From the NCBI GenBank assembly GCA_030247855.1, contig JAPDRN010000043.1, positions 180,625 to 244,624 on the forward strand: a DNA stretch of 64,000 bases. The letters are read 5' to 3'. The translations under genes and the position numbers were made by a program. Positions 55,117 to 64,000 of this stretch are shown here, in pieces. The number at the start of each line of letters is the position of its first letter. Within the stretch, counting starts at the first letter, position 1. Source of the DNA: Knufia peltigerae (lineage: Eukaryota > Ascomycota > Eurotiomycetes > Chaetothyriales > Trichomeriaceae). The notes beneath the pieces were generated by a model. That model was not told the origin of the DNA. It searched no databases and was given only the letters and a program-made list of their open reading frames with translations.

Positions 55117-57572
55117 TTATTGCGCAACTGAGGTCGACGTTACAAGATTTGAGGGCTGTGGGTTGTTCGAGCTCGAGCCTAGAGGTGGCCAGGTTCTGGG
55201 AATATCCATACTCCTATTGAGTCGCCCCCCAGGCGTGAGAGGATAGTCCACGCGTGATCGATCCAGCCGATCGTCCTCATCAGAAGTCTCGTCAGCAAGT
55301 CGGGCAAAATAGTCGGCCAAAGCAGTGTTGGAATCTCCAGGCACGATGTTATCGTATAACGGAGGAGGGGTGACCAATGGTGGTGGAGGCTCATCCTCAT
55401 CGAAAGCGGGTGGATTGAAGGACGGTGCTCGCAGCAAATGCATTGGTCTTGGCTGTGCGGTATTGGAGTCGTTGGCCATATGTGCTTGGGAGGGCATTGC
55501 GAGCCCACCGGAGTCATTGGTCCAGCTCCTCTGCACACCGGCCCCAGGTCCATTACCTACTTGAGTATTGATTTGTGGAACTCGATTCTGAGAAACCGGA
55601 GGTGTGTTTCTTCTTCTCAAAGCAGCACCTGGACAGCCGCACTCGAACTCGTCAGCCGGCGTAGGTGCTGTCCCACCTGCGTCATAAGCTGGGAGCGATA
55701 TATTTGCCTGAGTGGCACGACAAGAGAGAATGTTGAATGGCGAATCAATAGAGATCTCGAAGTGACGTCGTTTTGCGGAGTCATTCTCATCCGGGCGAGA
55801 TAGGCGCATCACAATCTGAAACCAGGTTAAAAGTATGTTCACAGCTTTGGAGAGAAACGGTGCATACCTTGATCCAGTGATTAACCTGGATATTAGAGTA
55901 CGTCGTGTCAAAATGTAAACGCTCGCTCCGCAGCTTGTCCTTCATCTGATGACAACTTGGTAGTTGGACGTTGAACTCCATTTCGGTTGGTCCGATGCTT
56001 CCAGCATCGTTGTCGAGGTTCCCTAGGAGATTGGTTTGGTCTCTAGGGATGTCCTCTTCGCCGCGTGCTGCCGCGGAGCGATAATCGTATGGGACGCCCC
56101 CACCAGCAAGGATGCGCATAGAGCTTCCAGGATACGACGAAACGCTATGCCCGTCTGCCCGTTTCTCGAACAGCTGGACCTTCCTGGTCGGCTCCAGCCT
56201 GTGGACTTTTTTGTTATTGGTGAAGTACTGAATATTTTCTGTGACAAACACCTTGATCCGGTGACATTGCACCTTTGCCAAGGGTGTCAATTTGAAAGCA
56301 ATGGGCACAGTCGAGCCTAATGGAAAAGATTTTCCGGAGATGACGATGTCATAGTGAAGTTGATCCTCCCAGTTGCGTGAAATAGCAATTGGTTCGACCT
56401 GCTCGAGCGACCCTTCGGCAGGCGCTCTTATCAAGGTCAGTTCTTTGGTGCCTACCAAATTTGCTCGGAAGGCACCAGAACGCTCAACCAATGCCTCGAG
56501 TTCGTATTTGACGTGTCCTAGATCCACGTTGATCGACTCAGGGAGACGAGAGTCTAAAGGTAATTCAAAATTATAAATGTAGTCTCCAGGGTGGAATACC
56601 TTGAAGCCTTTTTGGGCAACAGTAGGTCCGCCGTTGATGGTATCACCTTTCCCAAAACTTCGCGAGTGATTCGCTTGTAGCGACAGCCGCTTTATCTCGC
56701 GTGAGGTGGGTGCAGGCTTCGCAGGCGAGGCGCTGCGCTGGAACAAATCGAAAGAGGATGTAACTCCAAGCTCCTTAGACTCGACTGAGGGACCTTTGTT
56801 CAGCTGGACGATATCCGCACCGTAGCTATACTCGGCCGAGGGAATTTGGGCGTTGAAAAATGACCAGGTATGGTTCATTATTGTCGTCGTATCTCGAAAT
56901 TCTACTCGCTTGGGCGGGATGCCCTCTGGCCATTCTGTTTCAGACTTGCCGCGAAAGTTCAGGGATATTGACTTCAGTTTGGCTTGCTTGGTGACCCGCA
57001 GCACGAGACTTCCACGAAGCATAGTTGTGCTGTGTGTTGATGGGTCATTGGCATCGTAGCCTTGAAGAAATAGGACAGGTTCAGCCAACGCAACTGCGAC
57101 AGAAACGCCATTCCCGCTGGCAATCGGTTTCTCGTCGGAAAGGTTGGTTATGTTCAACACAGCATCGGCTTTCGCTCTTTGAGTCGAGGCATTTCGAACT
57201 TCGTTCTCGAGTCGCGGTCGATGCACCATCCCACTGACAGGACCGCTTATTATACTCGAACTTCTCCCCCTGCGTTCCGGAGAACGTCTACCCGTATCGG
57301 CAAACACCATATCCCCCGACTGCACCGAACCCCTTCGTGAGCCTTGATCAGGAGGCACAGGCCGTAAAGTGACTGCTTGTGTAGATGCCGGTGGAAGAGA
57401 TAATCGAAAGAAACGTTTTGCGTGGTCTCGTGAGAAAGCCAGCTTCACGGACTGACCTGCTTAGCCCTCGGTGAATCGGATGCGTAGACTCAGCGACAAT
57501 GTCGACGGCTTGAGGGGTGCCGGTCAAGGACTTGGAGAGGTCTTGAATCTTCGGTTGACTGTGAATCTTCAT
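55117..57572 (-). CDS. Arrestin-related trafficking adaptor (alpha-arrestin) with PPxY
   Basis: Best model: exons 57572-57457, 57332-55868 and 55815-55117, 759 aa. The arrestin core is clear. The N-terminal fold (MLRGSLVLRVTKQAKLKSISLNFRGKSETEWPEGI, then TTIMNHTWSFFNA) is followed by KVFHPGDYIYNFELPLDSRLPESI, and the C-terminal fold has LHYDIVISGKSFPLGSTVPIAFKLTPLAKV, with VNHWIK|IVMRLSRPDENDS at the last junction. The tail contains PPLYDN (PPxY), a docking motif for Rsp5-type ubiquitin ligases, plus LPAY. Such adaptors direct ubiquitination and endocytosis of plasma-membrane transporters. The 5' end is uncertain: the intron 57456-57333 (GTCAGT..CGAAG) has a weak donor, and the main frame is also open from 57448. 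The overall shape resembles yeast Aly1/2. Confidence 0.8.
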
Positions 57573-57731
57573 CTGTTAGAAATCTGACGATTCGCAACGT
57601 GTGTGTACATGTATTGCAGAGAGGATAGATCTAAGCATCGTAGGCCTGCCCAGAGGTGATGGAATGTAGGGCAAGAGGAACGACCAGGCGTGCCGACTCC
57701 GCAGTTGCGGGTTGGCTTGGCTGCTACTCAC
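57573..57731 (-). other. Probable 5' UTR intron of the arrestin gene
   Basis: On the minus strand a good donor GTGAGT (57731-57726) pairs with an acceptor TCTAACAG that ends exactly before the ATG at 57572. Upstream sequence on this strand has only short ORFs with stops, so the preceding exon is likely untranslated. Confidence 0.5.
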
Positions 57732-60460
57732 CGAATCCAGCAGTATCGGATCTTTAGTGGGAAACTGCCGCAGCTAGATCGGCTTAGAGCGTGCCGTAGA
57801 CCAGGATGGCATCCCTCATCACTGCTGGCTGATCAAATGGGAGGAGAGTTGCTTCCTGCACGAGGTGAGAACGAAAGAAAGAAAGCAAAACGGAAGTTTC
57901 TGAATGAAGAGCTGCTCATGGGTTTGTGCTCGGCGACCGCTTCGAGTGAGAAAATGACTGTACCCGTGAGCAAATGTAATGGTTCTGGAAGGGATTCGAT
58001 TGGCGAAGAGCAGCAGCAATAGGCTCTTCGCGGGCCGGGAAAAGATGTCGAACGATGGCAATAATGACAAGCATGACACAGGGTGGAGTAAGAGCCACAA
58101 TCAGTAGTGGATAAGACGGTGGGCCTTGATGTGATGCTGCCCTGGTCACTCCGTTGCCGCGTCAGGTCTTCAGCTTGCTTGATGATATAATACGCTGTGC
58201 TGTGCCCGCTCGCCGGTTAGCCAGGCTTCAGCGGATGATACGGGGTTTGCCGATTGACCGGAGTACCCAAGAAGAACCACAGTAGCAAAGAGCGTCAGAG
58301 ATGCGTGATTACCCTGGTGAGTGCCCTCGCTATGGGTATAGAGTATCGCTCGTAATGAACACGAGAGTACGAGGAGTACGAGGGCTGAGACTTTCGGTTG
58401 TGCGGATGAGCAAATACCACCTTTATGGCTTTGGTCTTTACCGTAGGTACGTGATCCGTACCAACCTGCGGAGTATCTGACTCAGGTACCTACCGAACCT
58501 AGGGGTATTGTACCTAGGTAGGTAATTTTGGCATGATAATCATTTGTTATGACGGGGTGTTCGTATTCATGAGGCTGATCAACATGGCCGCCATGACAGG
58601 CCTGTCTGGGGGCACGTCCTGTCAATCTTTCACCAGCGCAACACATCGTATGTGTACCACGGTATCCCGTGCTCGTACTCCGTACCTTATTACTACTTAT
58701 CTTGTCGTGTGCCTGACCACCCATCCGAATCCGGCCCACTAGTACTTTTTCCCATGTGCATGTGCTCATGGTTTTGTCCTCTACAGATCTAGCTTGCCAC
58801 AGCCGTTTGATTTCTGGAAACATTCCACATTGTGAGATCTCATGACAGATCTGGCTTGCCTTATGCCGAGCTGTCACGAGTTTGTATGCGACTCAGAAGC
58901 GCAAAAAATCGCATAAAATCGCATCACAATGTGCGGAAAGGCGAGGAAGTCGAGACCCGAGGCTGCCGGCAAGCCAACCACACGATGCTCAGGTCTTAGG
59001 CATTGCATTACGACCATTTCTTCAACTATTTTCCGGTCGGAAACGAAATCTTCACCCGTCAGCACCGCCAAATGAAACAGAAGGCATGCCGATTATGAAC
59101 CCCTGACTCGACACACACAGAGATGTCAGAATATCAAGTATTTCCAAGGCCGAGAGAACCTTCAATCTGCGGCCCATGCACATGCTTTGTGCTACATAAG
59201 GTATTCAACCCCATGACGTTCTTCAATGTCTGACGGTTTCCCAAGACGTTTCCGCATCGAGAGCAGCGTCTTTCCTAATATCTCAGCATCCGCAGGAGTT
59301 TTATGACGACCAATCGCAACATTTAAGGTACTGTGAGAGCAATAAGCAACACCATGCTACACGGCCATCGTCGAGGAAATTTTGTCGTTCCCAGTCTTAG
59401 TAACAGTGACATAGACAGAACTTCATCAGTAAAAGTCATTATCGGCTACAGAATAGTCCGTGCTCAACTGTATGTAACCCCCGCCATCCCTACAAGTAAG
59501 GGAAAAAGGACAACCAAATCGAGCCATACCCGTCACCAACTGCGGTCGTCATAGGCTCATCGAAGGGGAATTGACTCTGTACAGTAAGCTTTACCACAAC
59601 CAGAATGATGCCAAAACATGTGCCCTGCATGATCTTCGGGAGGCGAGCATGCGTGGACAATCGAGGCTGAGGTTTGCTAAGGTCAGACAGAGACCTAGCT
59701 GCGCGTCGCCGGCCCAATTAACATCTGACTGAGATCATGCTTAGAAGTCCCTCACACCATTTCAAGGAAGTCTTCACTCAGACAGCCTCGGTCAGAATGG
59801 CAACTTATGAGTCAATCGCTGGTTGGCTTGACCTAACGATTTCTGTCGGTTCTTCTTCAATCTGAAAGCGATCTACTGAAATACATCCTCTCAACTGAGA
59901 GGTACGCTTGCTAGATGTCGAGTATCACTGAGACTCTCGTCCCAAAGAAGGGTTGACCATGGCGACTTACCTACCTAGAATCTAGGTAGTCTTCGAGGTC
60001 CGGGCCATCCGCATTGCTTCTTATGTTATGAGGATCTTGAGGGGGTAAACAGCAAAGCGAAGGTCCCTGCATTGTACTCCGTAGGAAACGCGATCCTTAC
60101 TCGCATCGATGACCGGATGGAGATTCGTTAGTTGCCTGGTTATTTTTGATCGTCGTCGTTGGTCGATGAGTGGGTGTTAATGTCTCGTATCGAAGTAGCG
60201 AAAGCCCCAGCGATACAAGCCTTCTAGGCGGTCCACTCGGGGTCACCTCGGCAAGTCCCATGCCTAAACCTGGCGTGGGCTTCTTACAGTAGGCTCTCCA
60301 AATCAATATAGAGCCCACTAGCCTCCGCAGCGCCCCTCGTCGCGTTGGCTCGACGCGTCCGTAGAACACCAGAAAATAACTTCGTTTTAGCCAATACTCT
60401 TAACAACCCATATCGATTCAGCTTCGTCAGCAACCAACCCAAGGACGTACAACATGCAGA
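57732..60460. other. Divergent intergenic region arrestin / Dpb11
   Basis: 2.7 kb with several short frames and no recognised gene. Contains a cluster of short palindromes near 58441-58524 (including TACCTAGGTAGGTA at 58511-58524), TACTCCGTA at 58676-58684 and 60075-60083, and TGACTCA at 58478-58484. The last 100 bp include the ACGCGT box listed separately. Confidence 0.5.
60353..60358. promoter_or_regulatory. ACGCGT (MCB) box upstream of Dpb11/Rad4
   Basis: ACGCGT at 60353-60358, 103 bp before the Dpb11 start. MBF binds ACGCGT in promoters of G1/S replication genes. About 16 ACGCGT would be expected by chance in 64 kb, so the position is suggestive, not decisive. Confidence 0.4.
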
Positions 60461-63222
60461 ATGGCGCCAGCGAATACACGAGGTCTGTTTTCCGTACCGT
60501 CGTCAACGATTTTGTCTGATGGGCAATACAGGATCCGCCGAGCGACCTCTTCAAGGTGTTGTGCTATGCTTCACCTCGATTGGACCAGAAGAACGAGTGA
60601 GTGGGAGTCCGTGGTAGAATGCTCCTGGATCATTGACCTTCATCACAGACTCGATATGCAGAACTGGCAACTCAAATGGGTGCCGAGCACAAACTTGACC
60701 TGACCTCCGATACAACACATCTTATTGTTGGTGACACTGATACGGCAAAGTACAAGTATGTTGCAAGGGAAAGAGAAGACATCAAAGTTCTAAGACCACA
60801 TTGGATCGAGGCCATTAGAGAGCTATGGATCAAGGACTTGCCACTAGATCTCGAGGCCTTGGCCACCGAGTATCGCATGCCGACTATGAGCGGCCTGAAA
60901 ATCTGTATTACCGGATTCGATGATCTCTCCTTCCGCGCTCAGCTGCAGCAGAATGTGATTGAGAATGGCGGAGAGTATACAGGCGATCTCACCAAAGATG
61001 TGACACACTTGATTGCAGCAAAGCCAGAAGGCAAAAAGTACGAATATGCCCTGTCGTGGCAGAAGAAAGTGGTGAGCCTGAAATGGTACAAGGATACGCT
61101 GGAGCGTGGAATGCAGCTTGATGAGACATTATATCACCCAAATCTACCGGTGTCAGAACAAGGTATCGGTTCCTGGAAGCGACGACCTCGGCTCTCCCCT
61201 CGACCGGCCAAGCGTGCTCGCGAAGAGACCAGTGTACCTGAACCGTCTCGAAAACTTCGACGCACTGCTAGTGCCAGACTCGGAAGCCAAACTCAGAATC
61301 TGTGGACTGATATCGTGGGAGGGGCTGGCTTTGAAGCGGACACAGCAGATCGCCCTCGACTGCAGCCTTCCGATTCTATGCCTGCGTTGAGGCAGAACGA
61401 GGTTCCGACCCATCAAGACTCAGGAAATCACTCAAGTACTACAGCGGAAAAGGCCCAGTCATGGTCTGGGTTCCTATCTGGCCGACAGTTCATCTTTAGA
61501 GGTTTCGAGGAAAGAAAGGTAGGTGATGGACGTCTTACTTCTCTAATGCCTACTGACTCCCAATAGCATGGTATCATCAGCAGAATTGTGCTAGAAGAAG
61601 GAGGAATGATCATTGATGCCGAAGATGTAGACACCCACGAGTCTGACAAGACACTATTGATAATGCCTCACGATGTGAGAAGAAAGAGGCGCACAGCTGA
61701 TCTGGATCTTTTTATTCCAGGTCTCGAAACAGTATCGGAACTCTGGTTGGAACGGTGTATGTTGGATAAGACATTCATTCCACCAACGAGGTACCAGCTT
61801 GGGTATATCCCTTGGCCATCGTCGACAGTGCTTTCCTCGACCACAGTCAATGTATCAGGCTTTTCAGGGTTAGAGACGCTACACGTCTCAAAAATTGTCG
61901 CTACACTTGGTGGCAGTTATGTCGAGACCTTTGCACCAGGAGTATCTGTCCTTGTGATCCGGAGCGGTAGTCACAATAAGCAGAAACTTGGTAGTGCACA
62001 CGAATGGGGAATACCGGTGGTGTCGGAAGACTGGCTATGGTCGACGATCAAGAATGGGCAAAAGGCAGGATTCAAGGACTACCTTGTTCAGTCAGCGGGG
62101 ACCAAAAAGTCACAAGAGGAAGAAAAGAGGGACCTCAGAGCTCGCGGAGAGTTCGTGGAGGTAAGCACAGTCCCTTTGCGGCCTGAGGAGAAGGAACGCC
62201 GCGAGCGACCAAGAAGCAAATCCCGTCACACCAGCATGGGATCAATAAAGGCAACACGAAATGGATCGAAGTCTCGAGATGTATCCGTTGAGATCCACCA
62301 GGATCCTAGGGAGGTCAAATCCGCAACACAAGAAGAATTGGACTCCATGAGCGACAAACCAAAGAATGATTTAGATCAGAACGAGACTCAGGGAGCTTCA
62401 TTTGTCCAGGAGGATCTCCCACTTCAAGAATTGTCGTCGAACTCTTCTGGTAATAAATCCGGCGTTGTGGAAGACGTGCGAACAGCATTGTCCGCAGTAG
62501 ATGGCGAGTCAGGCATAAAGAAATCAAGGGCCGACGAGAACTCACGCACCACGAAACAGGATGAAAAGGCGGGCAGTATACAGGCACTGAACGGCGCTAT
62601 ACGCGACATCCTTGATCAGGGCATACGCCGAAAGCCTGCTGCGGCTGGCGGTGAGCGGCCCGTGAAGAAGAGCAGGCTCTTCGGAAGAGCGCTCAGCAAC
62701 TTGTCCAACGCTTCGGTATCGTCGAACCCACGACAATCGAGGGCCAGCTCCATCGACAGCATGAACACCGACGGGATGGGAAGTGAGATTGTTCCGATGC
62801 CGTCGGAGCGACCACCCTCAGGAGTGACTGGCTCGTCCACCGAGAGGGAAACATTCGCGTTCACAGGTCGGGCGAAGACGACCATGACAGCGGGCGTAAC
62901 TCCGCTCTCGCTTGGTATGGATGACCTCGACCACCCGCTTGATAACCAGGCCCGACGCATGGAGGACGAAGAGACGCCTCGAATGACCCAGCTTTGCTAT
63001 GAGGACCCCGAGGAAGCAGTAATACTTCGGGAGAAACTGGCCGCGTCACGCCGAAAGAAATCGAAACTCGGTCAGGACGAGCACGACCCGCAGCCTGCCA
63101 TTACAAGGGCGAAGCCCGAGAACAGAAAGATCCGAGACGACGATCTCCTCAGCTGCGCCGGATGGGGCGCAGGCAGGCGGACGAGACATAAACAGAAAAG
63201 TCCTCCTGACAGGGTCATCTAA
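60461..63222 (+). CDS. Replication and checkpoint scaffold Dpb11/Rad4/TopBP1, four BRCT domains
   Basis: Exons 60461-60482, 60532-60596, 60649-61518 and 61567-63222 give 870 aa. The N-terminus reads MAPANTRGSAERPLQGVVLCFTSIG, with BRCT1 at about 11-95 (HKLDLTSDTTHLIVGD ... IKVLRPHWIEAI), BRCT2 at about 109-195 (GLKICITGFDDLSFR ... VTHLIAAKPEGKKYEYALSW), BRCT3 at about 300-395 across the third intron, and BRCT4 at about 412-490 (VNVSGFSGL ... IPVVSEDWLW). The long tail is Ser/Lys-rich and disordered. Dpb11/Rad4/TopBP1 brings CDK-phosphorylated Sld3 and Sld2 to origins and activates the Mec1/ATR checkpoint. Tail Trp residues include CAGWGAG near the C-terminus. Exons 1 and 2 are inferred from phase and from the expected BRCT1 start; donor GTCTGT is atypical. 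Confidence 0.93.
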
Positions 63223-63955
63223 CGGATCTTGAATTAGCTCTGGAGAGCGAGAGAGAGAGAGCTATTTTGCGAGCATTTTCCGAAGGCTTACGCCTCAGAA
63301 TAAATACCTACCTAGGTAGGTAGTTTGCTCGATATTTGGACTTTTGTACCGAATACATGATTGGATTAAGTTGCATTACCTAGGTACCGAGGAGTGTCTG
63401 GGTTTTTTGATGGTTTCTTGCTACCAACCTATGTCCTGACCTGATACCCCATCCACGAAGAGGACAAAATACGTAGGTATAGATTTCTGGACCATTGGTT
63501 ATTTTCTTAACTGGCCACCAATACCTATACAATAAATAGGTCCCTCGGAAAGTTGGTTTCTATCTTCTGAAATAAAGGAATGTTAATTGACATCAACTTT
63601 TCATCGTACACACTTGCGTATGCAATGTTTGTCTCCCAAGAGGTAGTAGACAAGACTAAAATGGAGCACCCGGCGATCATTGCCTGTACGTAAACTTCCA
63701 ACGGGCACCATTCCCCGGAGGATGAGCTTTTGATGTCGGGCAGAATTGTGGGAACCCCTTCCAAGGTATCTATACATATGAGGCTAGAGATGTGTCGAGT
63801 AATATTTACTGGGGGATTTGCGGATCGACGAGCGAATGGCCCGAGTTTGTCCTTTCCTCGCCCAGATGATACAAGCCTGTCGTGGTGTGAGAAGGGAGGG
63901 ATGTGACTTTTTGGCATGCTCGGTAAAGGTTGTATAGCCGGAGAGCTAACTCGTA
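63223..63955. other. 3' region of Dpb11, palindromes, no gene
   Basis: Short palindromic AGGTA motifs are prominent: CTACCTAGGTAGGTAG at 63308-63323 and TACCTAGGTA at 63377-63386. A (GA)n run lies at 63248-63262. A minus-strand frame of 130 codons (63525-63917) matches nothing I know. Confidence 0.5.
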
Positions 63956-64000
63956 GAGGAGGAGGAGGAGGAGGAGGAGGAGGAGGAGGAGGAGGAGGAG
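63956..64000. repeat. (GAG)n trinucleotide microsatellite
   Basis: Fifteen perfect GAG/GGA units run to the end of the window, so the true length is unknown. Read on either strand it would encode acidic or hydrophobic homopolymers if translated (Glu or Leu/Pro/Ser), but no surrounding gene is evident. Confidence 0.95.

Overview
The window is nuclear DNA of a filamentous ascomycete (Pezizomycotina). Introns are short (about 45-100 nt, GTRNGT...CTRAC...YAG), genes are densely spaced, and several genes are typical of this group: a Chs7 chitin-synthase chaperone, a DUF3433 membrane protein, a kinesin-3 without the usual tail, a Pho80/Clg1-type cyclin, an mL67/Mhr1 mitoribosomal protein and a GT15 mannosyltransferase. 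Short palindromic intergenic motifs (TACTCCGTA, CCTAGGTA) fit Eurotiomycetes, perhaps Chaetothyriales, but the sequence alone does not prove the class. I resolved 22 protein genes, most with exon junctions read from splice signals, phase and family conservation. No rRNA, tRNA, CRISPR array or intact transposon was recognised.

Layout. 0-9 kb: NTF2 (nuclear import, seven exons including a 7-nt first coding exon), TVP18 (Golgi membrane) and a 1539-aa DUF3433 protein. 9.5-12.7 kb: a head-to-head pair, a thymine-7-hydroxylase-like dioxygenase (-) and an isoorotate/uracil-5-carboxylate decarboxylase-like amidohydrolase (+). These would be consecutive steps converting thymine to uracil, and their shared 642-bp promoter holds five HGATAR sites. 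13-18.8 kb: kinesin-3, Chs7 and a UlaG-type metallo-hydrolase. 18.8-27.1 kb: an 8.4-kb stretch with no recognisable gene, ending in the long leader of a Pho85-type cyclin with short upstream ORFs.

27-40 kb: the cyclin, a DUF676-type serine hydrolase, a small CsbD-like protein (-), a peroxisomal TesB-type acyl-CoA thioesterase (C-terminal SHL, two CCGAGG promoter motifs), a GNAT acetyltransferase, a ferric-reductase-type oxidoreductase and ribosomal protein uS14/Rps29. 41-48.9 kb, all on the minus strand: eIF2B delta (with a TGAGTCA site upstream), an unrecognised 802-aa single-pass protein and a GT15 mannosyltransferase. 50.6-63.2 kb: a two-PH-domain protein (+), mL67/Mhr1 (-), an arrestin-like trafficking adaptor with a PPxY motif (-), and a four-BRCT Dpb11/Rad4/TopBP1 orthologue (+) with an ACGCGT box 103 bp before its start. 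The window ends inside a (GAG)n microsatellite.

Most of the window is conserved housekeeping sequence. The clearest local system is the thymine-to-uracil pair with its shared GATA-rich promoter. Other points of interest are the long gene-free block, the intergenic palindromes, micro-exons at gene ends, and promoter motifs that match the function of the gene they precede.
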